DNA of 64,000 nucleotides. It comes from JL08 sp963765555 (GTDB taxonomy: Bacteria > Pseudomonadota > Alphaproteobacteria > Rhodobacterales > Rhodobacteraceae). Below the pieces are notes generated by a model that did not search any database, was not told where the DNA came from, and saw only the letters and a program-made list of their open reading frames with translations. Position numbers and translations under genes: made by a program. Positions within the stretch are counted from its first letter, which is position 1. Each line of letters starts with the position of its first letter. Of this stretch, positions 19,016 to 27,434 are shown in pieces. The stretch is taken from assembly GCA_963765555.1 (NCBI GenBank), contig CAVXWX010000002.1, forward strand, positions 310,001 through 374,000, given 5' to 3'.

Positions 19016-20328
19016 TCTGCCGCCTCCAGCCGAAGCATGTCGCGCCGGCGTATCGGACGCGAGAACAACCCGGCAAGATCGCCCGCCTGTTCGTAAAAAT
19101 GCACCGGCGTAAAAACCAGTTCGATTGCCCATTTGGTGGTGAGGCCTTCGGCTTCCAGCGGGTTGGCCAAACCAAGACCGCAAACAGTAAGGTCGGGATG
19201 GGCCGCGCGGCAGCGATCCAGTTGCAATTCGACATCCTGACCTTCGGCAATGGTCGGGCCGTGTTCCAGAAGGTCTAGGTCCGGTCCAACAATGCCTTTG
19301 TGGATAAAGGGCGCAGACACCTCGATCGCCTGCATGCCACATTCGCGCGTCAGGAACCGTGCCAGCGGAATTTCGAGTTGGCTGTCGGGAAAGAAAAAGA
19401 GGGATTTGCCACGCAGCGTTTCTGCCGCTTTGGCAACGGCCATGCGGGCGCGGGCGCGGGGCGCATCTGTTACGGCGTCGAAACACGCCTGCTTGACGCC
19501 GAATTCCCGCGCGACACACCGAAGCCACGCGGTGGTGCCTTCTTCGCCAAACGGAAAAGGCGCAGGTATGTGACGCGCCCCGCGCCGTTCCAGGGCGGCA
19601 TGGGTGCCCCCCAGAAACGGTTGTGTCAGTGCAAAGACGGTGTTCGGACCAACGGAAATTCCGCTATCAAGCGTCCGCGCGGGCAGCACCGAAACATCGG
19701 TGATCCCCAGCTTTGCAAGAAGGTCCAGCGCCTGATCTTCAACAACATCCGGTAACGCGCCGACCAGCATCAACTGTCGTGCATCGGTTTCCGGCAGGAC
19801 CGGAACCATCGCTGCAAGGCAGGCATCTTCGCCTTCGGTAAATGTGGTTTCGATCCCCGATCCGGAGTAATTCAGAACGCGGACCTTGGGCGCATATTGC
19901 GCCGAAAGCTTTTCAGCGGCCCGTGCCAGATCCAACTTGATCACCTCGGACGGGCAACTGCCAACCAGAAACAGCTGCCGGATATCGGTGCGTCGCGCCA
20001 GCAGGTCGGCCACCACCCGTTCCAGTTCATCCTGCGCGTCTTTCAATCCGGCAAGATCGGTTTCTTCCAGAATGGCGGTTCCGAACCGGGGTTCGGCAAA
20101 TATCATGACACCAGCGGCGGATTGCAGCAGGTGCGCGCATGTGCGCGATCCCACCACCAAAAAGAATGCATCCTGCATTTTGCGGTGCAGCCAGATGATC
20201 CCTGTGAGACCGCAAAACACTTCGTGTTGCCCGCGCTGTTTGAGAATCGGCGTATCACGGCACCCGGACGCCGGTTTGGAAATGTCCGCCCCAAAGGGGC
20301 CGGGTTCTGGCGTCTCGTGGCGGGTCAT
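19012..20328 (-). CDS. bchN: Light-independent protochlorophyllide reductase subunit N
   Basis: This is the partner of BchB. Three cysteines expected to bind the NB cluster are visible in QHEVFCGLTGI, VVGSRTCAHLLQ and LVGSCPSEVIKLD. The protein is 438 aa, with an N-terminal stretch (MTRHETPEPGPFGADISKP) slightly longer than the minimal family start. The ATG overlaps the bchF stop (ATGA). Confidence 0.97.
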   Translation of the reverse strand: MTRHETPEPGPFGADISKPASGCRDTPILKQRGQHEVFCGLTGIIWLHRKMQDAFFLVVGSRTCAHLLQSAAGVMIFAEPRFGTAILEETDLAGLKDAQDELERVVADLLARRTDIRQLFLVGSCPSEVIKLDLARAAEKLSAQYAPKVRVLNYSGSGIETTFTEGEDACLAAMVPVLPETDARQLMLVGALPDVVEDQALDLLAKLGITDVSVLPARTLDSGISVGPNTVFALTQPFLGGTHAALERRGARHIPAPFPFGEEGTTAWLRCVAREFGVKQACFDAVTDAPRARARMAVAKAAETLRGKSLFFFPDSQLEIPLARFLTRECGMQAIEVSAPFIHKGIVGPDLDLLEHGPTIAEGQDVELQLDRCRAAHPDLTVCGLGLANPLEAEGLTTKWAIELVFTPVHFYEQAGDLAGLFSRPIRRRDMLRLEAAE

Positions 20329-20813
20329 GCGGCCTCTCCGGCTTGCAGTCGGGCGGCCTTGAGTTTGAGCAGAAACTGCCCCGCGTTGATGACATATGTG
20401 GCGTAAGCGGCGAGGGCCAAAAGCATCAGGCCCGTGGGGGAAAGCGCCTGTGTAAAGAGCGCCCAGACATACCCTGTGTGCAAGGCGATGACCGCAAAGC
20501 TAAAGACATCTTCCCAATAGAAGGCTGGCGCGAAAAGGTATTGATCGAAAACGACTTTTTCCCAGATCGCACCTGTAATCATGATCAGGTAGAGGAAGCC
20601 GGTTTTGACCAGAATGGACAATGTTGCCGCCTCGTATCCGGCGCCGGTGGCCATGAACCGCAAAACAAGGGCCAGAGAGACAAGGAAAACGAGAAACTGG
20701 GCTGGCGCCAGAACGCCCTGAACCAACGTCCAGATGCTGGCATCCCGGCGTGCACGTTGCGCATCCGTATATAGTGTGGCGCGTTTCGTTTTCTGCGGCG
20801 CGTGTGGCTTCAT
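20325..20813 (-). CDS. bchF: 3-vinyl bacteriochlorophyllide hydratase
   Basis: BchF hydrates the C3 vinyl group on the way to bacteriochlorophyllide a. It is a small membrane protein (162 aa) with about four hydrophobic helices and the family core GAIWEKVVFDQYLFAPAFYWED. It is the first gene of the long minus-strand operon ending at cycA. The gene starts 55 bp from a PpsR box that overlaps a TTGACA -35 element, so the whole operon is likely repressed by PpsR under high oxygen or light. Confidence 0.95.
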   Translation of the reverse strand: MKPHAPQKTKRATLYTDAQRARRDASIWTLVQGVLAPAQFLVFLVSLALVLRFMATGAGYEAATLSILVKTGFLYLIMITGAIWEKVVFDQYLFAPAFYWEDVFSFAVIALHTGYVWALFTQALSPTGLMLLALAAYATYVINAGQFLLKLKAARLQAGEAA

Positions 20814-20868
20814 GATCCCCTCGCCTGACCATTTGTCTGGTCCGATGCTAAGTCTTGCAGGGCAAAAG

Positions 20869-20886
20869 TGTCAATTATAATTTACA
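20869..20886 (-). promoter_or_regulatory. PpsR/CrtJ operator at the bchF promoter
   Basis: TGTCAATTATAATTTACA fits the PpsR consensus TGT-N12-ACA exactly and is nearly palindromic. On the minus strand its end reads TTGACA, a consensus -35 element for bchF. Bound PpsR would block RNA polymerase. Confidence 0.85.
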
Positions 20887-21047
20887 CTATTTGAAAATAT
20901 GCCTGTAAAATTTTTTTGTCGGCTGCCATCTTGGTTGGTAGGTCCGGATTGGCTTGAAAATTATCAACAATTGCTGGCTATTCGCGCTGTGCATCGCAAA
21001 TAGAGGGGCAAGAACGCAATGGTCTGTCGAAGATATTCGGGGAAGTA

Positions 21048-21065
21048 TGTCAACATAAATTGACA
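21048..21065 (+). promoter_or_regulatory. PpsR/CrtJ operator at the ppaA promoter
   Basis: TGTCAACATAAATTGACA matches TGT-N12-ACA exactly. Its right end reads TTGACA, a -35 element pointing at ppaA 92 bp downstream. This implies that PpsR controls its own operon and its antirepressor. The distance to the other box is about 180 bp, which would allow looping. Confidence 0.85.
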
Positions 21066-21156
21066 TAATAGTCTGATCCGGCCACACTCATTTGAAGGCT
21101 TACGCCAAAAAACCGTTGAAAGCGCCGTTTGGGGATGCGCGTCAGGGGAGGATTGA

Positions 21157-21990
21157 ATGAAGGACGAGGCATTCAGAGAAAGGATCACGCCCGAACGGTT
21201 CGATGAGTCCTTTTCGTTTAACGGAGCGCAAAAGCCTGAAATCACACGACTTGTCGAAGTGGCGCTCAAATCGATCGCCTCGGAAGCGGTTGGTATTGAG
21301 CCGCGCAGTCGAAAAATCTGGATAGAGCGATTGGGCGATGCGCTGATGTCGAGCTCGGTGCTTGATCATCAAAATGTGCTGTCTGTCTTGATGGCATACG
21401 GCGTTTCCAAGGAAGAGTTGTTCCAGTCCTACATCCCGGAAGTGGCGCGGTATCTGGGCGAACAGTGGGTGAGCGACAGGGTAAGTTTTGTTGATGTCAC
21501 AACGGGTGCATCCCGTTTGCAGGCCCTGTTTCGCGGGCACGAGGGTGCAGGCGATACCGGATCGAACCTGGGCCGGAATGCCCCGCCGGGCCAGTCGGTT
21601 CTTATGGTGATACCGCAGTTTGAGCAGCACTCGCTCGGGGCGTTTGTGGCTTCGGACGAACTGCGCCGCCTTGGCCTGTGGGTACGCATCGCGATTGGCG
21701 TGGGAAATTGCGAATTGTGCGAAATAGTTTCGAAAAATCGGTTTTCAATGGTTGGTCTGTCGCTTTCCACATGGAAATCGGTTGAAAAGGCGGCGGGAGT
21801 AGTCGATTACTTACGCGCAAACGCAAGCTGTCTGCCTCCGGTCGTGGCTGGTGGGCGTGTTGTAGAAGGCAGAAAAAGCGTTGAGAAGCGGGCAGGAGTG
21901 GATTTCGCGGTTAAATCGATCCGCGAGGCTGTCGAGCGTTGTGGCCTGACTGCCGTTGCCAGTTTGACATCCGAACGGGGTGTCTTGTAG
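21157..21990 (+). CDS. ppaA: PpaA/AerR-type cobalamin-binding photosynthesis regulator
   Basis: This is a vitamin B12-binding antirepressor that modulates PpsR/CrtJ (277 aa). The C-terminal B12-binding (SCHIC-like) fold is seen from about residue 145: VLMVIPQFEQHSLGAFVASDEL holds the family histidine (QHSLG), and VGLSLSTWKS and VAGGRVVEG follow. The N-terminal part is a helical B12-binding cap. It lies directly upstream of ppsR, as in other purple bacteria. The symbol could equally be aerR. Confidence 0.92.
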   Translation: MKDEAFRERITPERFDESFSFNGAQKPEITRLVEVALKSIASEAVGIEPRSRKIWIERLGDALMSSSVLDHQNVLSVLMAYGVSKEELFQSYIPEVARYLGEQWVSDRVSFVDVTTGASRLQALFRGHEGAGDTGSNLGRNAPPGQSVLMVIPQFEQHSLGAFVASDELRRLGLWVRIAIGVGNCELCEIVSKNRFSMVGLSLSTWKSVEKAAGVVDYLRANASCLPPVVAGGRVVEGRKSVEKRAGVDFAVKSIREAVERCGLTAVASLTSERGVL

Positions 21991-22019
21991 CCGGGCGACA
22001 GTCGTTATGGGGAAAGTAT

Positions 22020-23453
22020 GTGACAAGGCAAAGTTCCAGAGTTGACACGATGCGCATCGGCGAATTGCCGGCGACCGAGGGTGTCGACCATTTGATCGAG
22101 CAAGCATCCGATCTTGCGATCATGGTAACACAGAGCGGTGTCATCGAAGGCATTTCCGTTAATCCGGAATGTCCGTCCTTGGGGTGTCTGGACCATTGGG
22201 TTGGCCGTGACTTTGATGAATTCTTGACAATAGAAAGCCGCGAAAAATATGCGCAACGCAGCAAGGCGGTGTTCGATAATCCCGAATTGGTGCCGCGCCC
22301 GCTTCAATTGAACCATGTCGACAATGCGGTTTGGGAATTCCCGATCCGTTATACTGTGCATCGGATCAAGGATCGAAAATCACTGTTGTTGTTCGGGCGC
22401 GATTTGCAGCCGATCGCAGAGGTGCAGCAGCGACTGGTCGCAGAACAAACCGCGCGCGAACGTGATCTGCAGAAAATTCGCAGCAGCGAAACCTTCTATC
22501 GGGTGGTTCTTGAAGCCTCCGAAACGCCCCTGTTGCTGATCGAGCCCGAGTTGGGCCGCATTCGCGACCTGAACAGCGCTGCCGCAAGCCTGTTGGGGTC
22601 CAAATCGGATACGCTGAGCGGCGCGTCGTTTGCGCAGGCGTTTGAGGGGCGGCGCAAAAGCGATTTGATGGAGGCGCTGCAAGCCGCAGCAAGCGCTGAT
22701 GAGCAGAAAAAGCTTGAACTTGTGGCGCGCCGCAGCGGTCGCGAGTTGAACGCATATGCCCAGCATTTCCGCGCTGCGGGCGAACTGTTTCTGCTGTGTC
22801 GGCTGGCATCGGCGAATGAGGCGGATGCAGCAAGCCCTGAAGCGACACAATCGCTGGTGGCCCTGTTTGCCGAGGCAAGCGACGCAATTGTCTTTACCGA
22901 TTCAGCCGGACTTATTCGTGATGCGAACGAGGCGTTTCTGATCCTGACAGATGCCGCGCAAATTCGTGACGTCAAAATGAAATCCTTGAGCGAGTTTCTG
23001 GCGCGCGGATCGGTGGATATGAAGCTGATCATGGAAACGGCAATGAAAAAGGGCAGGCTGCGCAATTATGCAACCCAGATCCTGAGTTCGGTCGGCACAC
23101 GCGCCAATGTCGATATCTCGTCAGTCAGATTGCGCGGCCGCGGCGGGGATCTTGGGTTGGGTCTGATCATACGGGATGTCACGCCGCGCGAGACGGCAGA
23201 GCCCGAAGTCGGGGCGTCTGCAATGAGCGAGGAAGCCATGCAGAATGTGATGGACCTTGTGGGAACGGCATCGTTGAAGACGTTGGTTTCGGCCACGTCG
23301 GATGTTGTCGAAAAGATGTGCATTGAAACCGCCGTCAAACTGACCGGAAACAACAGGGTCGCGGCGGCTGAAATGCTGGGCCTGTCACGCCAAAGCCTGT
23401 ACGTGAAATTGCGCAAGCACGGGCTGATCAGCAGCGATTCAGGCGCAGACTGA
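22020..23453 (+). CDS. ppsR: Transcriptional repressor PpsR (CrtJ)
   Basis: This is a redox- and light-responsive repressor of photosynthesis genes. It has an N-terminal domain, PAS domains (FYRVVLEASETPLLLIE; FAEASDAIVFTDSAGLIRDA) and a C-terminal Fis-type helix-turn-helix (NNRVAAAEMLGLSRQSLYVKLR). Cysteines matching the redox pair of Rhodobacter PpsR are visible in LFLLCRLA and EKMCIETA. I chose GTG 22020 (MTRQSSRVDTMRIGEL), which has GGGGAAAG upstream and a PpsR-like length; ATG 22050 is an in-frame alternative. It targets the TGT-N12-ACA boxes listed here. Confidence 0.93.
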   Translation: MTRQSSRVDTMRIGELPATEGVDHLIEQASDLAIMVTQSGVIEGISVNPECPSLGCLDHWVGRDFDEFLTIESREKYAQRSKAVFDNPELVPRPLQLNHVDNAVWEFPIRYTVHRIKDRKSLLLFGRDLQPIAEVQQRLVAEQTARERDLQKIRSSETFYRVVLEASETPLLLIEPELGRIRDLNSAAASLLGSKSDTLSGASFAQAFEGRRKSDLMEALQAAASADEQKKLELVARRSGRELNAYAQHFRAAGELFLLCRLASANEADAASPEATQSLVALFAEASDAIVFTDSAGLIRDANEAFLILTDAAQIRDVKMKSLSEFLARGSVDMKLIMETAMKKGRLRNYATQILSSVGTRANVDISSVRLRGRGGDLGLGLIIRDVTPRETAEPEVGASAMSEEAMQNVMDLVGTASLKTLVSATSDVVEKMCIETAVKLTGNNRVAAAEMLGLSRQSLYVKLRKHGLISSDSGAD

Positions 23454-23502
23454 CCGTTCACAATTCTCGAAAGACGAAAAAACCTCTTTTCGAATTCGGG
23501 AT

Positions 23503-23520
23503 TGTATAGTTTAATTGACA
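23503..23520 (+). promoter_or_regulatory. PpsR operator 1 at bchG
   Basis: TGTATAGTTTAATTGACA fits TGT-N12-ACA. It ends 2 bases before the bchG ATG and contains TTGACA at its right end. It is the first of two boxes whose centres are 25 bp apart. Confidence 0.75.
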
Positions 23521-23522
23521 CT

Positions 23523-24434
23523 ATGAGTGTCACGTTAGATTTACACATTGGGCGGCGCTATCCCCATCCGCGTGCGGTTTTGACCCTGATCAAGCCGATC
23601 ACGTGGTTTCCGCCGATATGGGCGTATCTTTGCGGTGTTGTATCCTCGGGTGTCGCGTTGTCGGCTGCGCCGTGGTTGTTGCTGGCCGGTATGGTGCTGG
23701 CCGGCCCCGTCGTGTGCGGAATGAGCCAGGCCGCCAACGATTGGTGTGACCGTCATGTTGACGCCATCAATGAACCGCATCGCCCGATACCGTCCGGGGC
23801 CATTCCGGGCCGGTGGGGCCTTTGGATCGCAATTGTAATGACCGGGCTTGCCCTGCTTCTGGGCGCTGTGCTGGGGCCTTGGGGGTTCGGGGCAACGGTG
23901 TTCGGGGTGCTGGCAGCATGGGCCTATTCGGCTGAACCGGTGCGCCTTAAGCGGTCGGGCGTCTGGGGGCCGGGCCTTGTGGGTCTGTGTTACGAGGGAT
24001 TGCCCTGGTTCACCGGAGCAGCGGTGATGGCCGCGGGTGCGCCCGCGCTATCGGTGATTGTCATCGCGGCTTTCTATGCGCTGGGCGCACACGGCATCAT
24101 GACGCTGAATGATTTCAAGGCGCTGGAGGGCGACAAGCAAATGGGCGTGAACTCACTGCCTGTGACTTTGGGCCCGGACCGCGCCGCGCGCGTGGCATGC
24201 TGGGTCATGACGGTGCCGCAGATTGGCGTGATTGCGGCGCTGTTTCTTTGGGGGCGGCCCATGCACGCATCCGCGATTGCCGTGCTGCTTGTTGCGCAAT
24301 TCTGGGCGATGCGGGTTTTGCTGTCTGATCCCAAGGGCAGGGCGCCATGGTACAATGCAACCGGTGTATTGCTCTACGTCAGTGGAATGATGATTGCAGC
24401 GTTTGCGCTGCGGGGCTTGGGGGACGTGCTTTGA
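23523..24434 (+). CDS. bchG: Bacteriochlorophyll synthase
   Basis: This UbiA-family prenyltransferase esterifies bacteriochlorophyllide a with geranylgeranyl or phytyl diphosphate in the membrane. ATG 23523 (MSVTLDLHIGRRYPHPRAVL) matches the MSV start known for Rhodobacter BchG and gives 303 aa. The Asp-rich prenyl-diphosphate motif is QAANDWCDRHVDAINEPHRP, with a second motif in LNDFKALEGDKQMG. It starts 70 bp after ppsR and its TGA overlaps the next ATG (TGATG). Confidence 0.96.
   Translation: MSVTLDLHIGRRYPHPRAVLTLIKPITWFPPIWAYLCGVVSSGVALSAAPWLLLAGMVLAGPVVCGMSQAANDWCDRHVDAINEPHRPIPSGAIPGRWGLWIAIVMTGLALLLGAVLGPWGFGATVFGVLAAWAYSAEPVRLKRSGVWGPGLVGLCYEGLPWFTGAAVMAAGAPALSVIVIAAFYALGAHGIMTLNDFKALEGDKQMGVNSLPVTLGPDRAARVACWVMTVPQIGVIAALFLWGRPMHASAIAVLLVAQFWAMRVLLSDPKGRAPWYNATGVLLYVSGMMIAAFALRGLGDVL
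23528..23545 (+). promoter_or_regulatory. PpsR operator 2 inside the bchG start
   Basis: TGTCACGTTAGATTTACA fits TGT-N12-ACA and covers codons 2 to 8 of bchG. A repressor box within the coding start is unusual. It could act as a roadblock to transcription arriving from ppsR rather than by covering a promoter. Confidence 0.65.
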
Positions 24435-25720
24435 TGTTGGGCTGGCTGTCAATTGTGCGTCTGGGCCTTGTCCAAATGGCCTTGGGATCGGTTGTGGTGC
24501 TGACCACATCAACGCTGAACAGGTTGATGGTGGTTGAACTGGCTTTGCCCGCCGTTTTGCCCGGCCTGTTGATTGCATTGCACTATGGCATCCAGCTGAC
24601 CCGCCCCAATTGGGGCTTTTTGTCTGACACCGGTGGACACCGGACGCGTTGGATCATCGGTGGGATGATCGCGCTGTCGCTGGGGGCCGTCGGGGCGACG
24701 ATTGGCGTTGTGTTGTTTGAAACAAGCTTTGCCGCAGGGATGGTATTATCGATTCTGGCCTATGCGCTGATCGGTGTCGGCGTCGGAGCATCGGGGACAT
24801 CGCTGTTGGCGCTGCTGGCCTGCGCGACCGCGCCGCGCCATCGCGCTGCGGCTGCAACGATCACGTGGCTGATGATGATCGCCGGGATTGCGATCACAGC
24901 AGGCACGGTGGGCGCGTTTCTGGATCCCTATTCGCCCGCGCTGTTGCTTCGGATTGTTGGTGTCGTCGCAACCGGCGCCGTTCTGGTCACCGCCCTTGCA
25001 GTGTGGGGGGTGGAAAAAACCGTAAAGATACAACCGAAACCAGACGAAAAAATGCGCTTTCGCGAGGGGCTGAACGAAATCTGGGCAGAACCCGCGGCGC
25101 GTAATTTTACCATTTTCGTATTTGTATCGATGACCGCCTATTTCATGCAGGAACTAATTCTTGAACCCTTTGCCGGTTTGGTCTTCGGCTTTACGCCGGG
25201 CCAGTCCACATCGCTGAGCGGTGCGCAAAACGGCGGCGTGTTCGTGGGCATGCTGACGGTGGGCATCATGGCGACGGGCCTGCGTTTGGGCAACTTGCGC
25301 AGTTGGGTTGTTGCAGGGTGCACAGGGTCGGCTGGCTGCCTGATTTTGATCAGCGTGCTGGGCGAAATTGCTGTTCCTGCAACCTTGTTACCGGCGGTTG
25401 TTGCGTTGGGCTTTTTCAACGGGATGTTCGCAGTTGCCGCCATCGGGTCTATGATGGCGCTGGCCGCACAGGGGCGCGAAGCCCGCGAAGGCACCCGCAT
25501 GGGGCTTTGGGGTGCGGCGCAAGCGCTTGCCGCAGGTTTTGGCGGATTAACGGGGGCCGCCGCTGTTGATGTGATGCGGATGTTCACCGTTTCAGACGCG
25601 ACGGCTTTTGGGGCGGTTTTTCTGCTTGAGGCCGCACTTTTCATCTTTGCTGCACTGATTGCCTTGCGGGTTCTGGAAGGCCGCCAGGGGTATCAGGCGG
25701 CCATAGTTCCGGGGGAATGA
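24434..25720 (+). CDS. PucC/BCH2-family membrane protein between bchG and bchP
   Basis: This is a 428-aa membrane protein of the same MFS branch as LhaA and PucC, with about twelve helices, starting at MLGWLSIVRLGLVQMALGSV. The bchG-(pucC-like)-bchP order is conserved in purple bacteria, where the gene is often called orf428 or bch2. The presumed role is assembly of light-harvesting complexes or pigment delivery. It is a paralogue of lhaA within the window. Both ends overlap their neighbours by one or four bases, indicating tight co-translation. Confidence 0.9.
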   Translation: MLGWLSIVRLGLVQMALGSVVVLTTSTLNRLMVVELALPAVLPGLLIALHYGIQLTRPNWGFLSDTGGHRTRWIIGGMIALSLGAVGATIGVVLFETSFAAGMVLSILAYALIGVGVGASGTSLLALLACATAPRHRAAAATITWLMMIAGIAITAGTVGAFLDPYSPALLLRIVGVVATGAVLVTALAVWGVEKTVKIQPKPDEKMRFREGLNEIWAEPAARNFTIFVFVSMTAYFMQELILEPFAGLVFGFTPGQSTSLSGAQNGGVFVGMLTVGIMATGLRLGNLRSWVVAGCTGSAGCLILISVLGEIAVPATLLPAVVALGFFNGMFAVAAIGSMMALAAQGREAREGTRMGLWGAAQALAAGFGGLTGAAAVDVMRMFTVSDATAFGAVFLLEAALFIFAALIALRVLEGRQGYQAAIVPGE

Positions 25721-26901
25721 CGATGTACGACGTTGTTGTAATTGGGGGTGGTCCATCGGGTGCCACGGCAGCCGAAGACCTTGCGCGATCGGGCCACAAA
25801 GTCGCGATGATTGATCGCGCCGGGCGGATCAAACCCTGTGGCGGCGCGATCCCGCCGCGGCTGATCGCGGATTTTGATATTCCCGAAGATCAATTGCGGG
25901 CCCGTGTGACGACGGCAAGGATGATTTCGCCAACCGGTCGAAAGGTCGATATCCCTATCGAAAACGGGTTTGTCGGCATGGTGGACCGCGAGGATTTTGA
26001 TGAATTTCTGCGGGTGCGTGCCGCCAAGGCAGGGGCCGACCGAAAAACAGGTACATTTCTGCGCATTGACCGCCAGAGCGGCGCAACGCGGGTGATTTAC
26101 CGCGACAAGGCCAGCGGCGAAGAAACAGCCTTGCAAACCAGGTTGATTATCGGGGCTGACGGGGCCCGCTCGACCGTGGCGCGGGCCGAAGTGCCGGGCG
26201 GGGATCGCATTCCTTATGTGATTGCCTATCACGAGATTATCGAAGCGCCTTCATCGGTCGAAAGCTATGACCCGCAGCGCTGCGACGTGATTTATGATGG
26301 CCGGATTTCGCCCGATTTTTATGGCTGGGTGTTTCCACACGGCAAATCTGCCAGTGTTGGTATGGGGTCTATGATACGTGATGTAGATCTCAAACAGGCC
26401 ACCGCAGACCTGCGCGTTGCAAGTGGTTTGTCCGACTGTAAAACACTACGACGCGAAGGCGCACCGATCCCGTTAAAACCGCTGGACCGTTGGGAAAATG
26501 GCCATGATGTCGTGCTTGCGGGGGATGCGGCGGGCGTTGTGGCCCCCAGTTCGGGCGAAGGCATCTATTATGCAATGGTTGGTGGGCGCGTGGCCGCCAC
26601 TGCAGCTTCTGCCTGTCTTGCGTCCGGGCGGGTGCGCGATCTGAAACTGGCGCGGCAGCTATTCATGCGCGAACATAAAATGGTCTTCCGTGTGCTCGCC
26701 TCGATGCAAAATGCCTATTACAAATCGGACGACCGGCGCGAACGCTTTGTGTCGCTGTGCCATGATCTGGATGTGCAGCGCCTGACATTCGAGGCCTATA
26801 TGAACAAGAAACTGGTACGGGCGCACCCGATGGCCCATCTTCGGATCGGGTTGAAAAATCTGGCCCATCTTACGCGGCTGGTTCCTGCGGGGTACACATG
26901 A
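25717..26901 (+). CDS. bchP: Geranylgeranyl diphosphate/bacteriochlorophyll reductase
   Basis: This flavoprotein reduces the geranylgeranyl tail to phytyl. The FAD-binding Rossmann motif (VVVIGGGPSGATAAEDLARSG) is at the N-terminus, and the GD motif (VVLAGDAAGVVAPSSGEGI) lies about residue 265-285. Length is 394 aa, normal for the family. ATG 25717 overlaps the preceding stop (ATGA), and the stop overlaps idi. Confidence 0.96.
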   Translation: MTMYDVVVIGGGPSGATAAEDLARSGHKVAMIDRAGRIKPCGGAIPPRLIADFDIPEDQLRARVTTARMISPTGRKVDIPIENGFVGMVDREDFDEFLRVRAAKAGADRKTGTFLRIDRQSGATRVIYRDKASGEETALQTRLIIGADGARSTVARAEVPGGDRIPYVIAYHEIIEAPSSVESYDPQRCDVIYDGRISPDFYGWVFPHGKSASVGMGSMIRDVDLKQATADLRVASGLSDCKTLRREGAPIPLKPLDRWENGHDVVLAGDAAGVVAPSSGEGIYYAMVGGRVAATAASACLASGRVRDLKLARQLFMREHKMVFRVLASMQNAYYKSDDRRERFVSLCHDLDVQRLTFEAYMNKKLVRAHPMAHLRIGLKNLAHLTRLVPAGYT

Positions 26902-27413
26902 ACGCTCTGATCCCGGCCTGGATTGGCGACAATCTGGTTGCCGTTGATAAACTTGATGTGCATGTGCGCGGGCTGCGTCACAAGGCGGTTTCCGTTTTTG
27001 TCATGTGTGGCAACGACGTATTGATCCAGCGCCGCGCGCTGTCAAAATACCATACGCCGGGCCTGTGGGCCAACACCTGTTGCACCCATCCGCATTGGGA
27101 AGAAAGCGCCGAAGACTGCGCCCTGCGGCGCCTGAAGGAAGAGCTTGGCATCACGGCCCATTCCCTGAGCTACCGCAACCGAGTGGAATACCGCGCCGAT
27201 GTTGGCAACGGATTGATCGAACATGAACTGGTTGATGTGTTCATCTGGCGCGTCCCGGCGCGGATAGATGTTGTGCCAAACCCGGATGAGGTGCTGGAAA
27301 CCGCGTGGGTGGATTTTGACGAATTGACGCGCCGGGCGCGCAACCAGCCCGACACGTACACACCCTGGCTGAAAATTTATCTGGAAGAGCACGCAGACCA
27401 GATATTTGCCTAG
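26898..27413 (+). CDS. idi: Isopentenyl-diphosphate delta-isomerase (type 1)
   Basis: This enzyme interconverts IPP and DMAPP, balancing precursors for the phytyl tail and carotenoids. It is a Nudix-fold protein of 171 aa. The active-site Cys lies in WANTCCTHP, and the Nudix-like ALRRLKEELGI box holds metal-binding Glu residues. The ATG overlaps the bchP stop (ATGA). It is the last gene of the ppaA-ppsR-bchG-bchP run and, with dxs, puts two isoprenoid steps in the cluster. Confidence 0.95.
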   Translation: MNALIPAWIGDNLVAVDKLDVHVRGLRHKAVSVFVMCGNDVLIQRRALSKYHTPGLWANTCCTHPHWEESAEDCALRRLKEELGITAHSLSYRNRVEYRADVGNGLIEHELVDVFIWRVPARIDVVPNPDEVLETAWVDFDELTRRARNQPDTYTPWLKIYLEEHADQIFA

Positions 27414-27434
27414 CGGTACGAGCAGGGCGTTGCC

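Larger units (their letters stand above)
20814..21156. other. Divergent control region bchF / ppaA
   Basis: A 343-bp region without a gene separates the divergent bchF and ppaA operons. It is AT-rich relative to its surroundings and carries two TGT-N12-ACA palindromes (20869-20886 and 21048-21065), one near each operon. Each overlaps a TTGACA -35 candidate. The middle, about 20890-21040, shows nothing else I can name. Confidence 0.8.
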
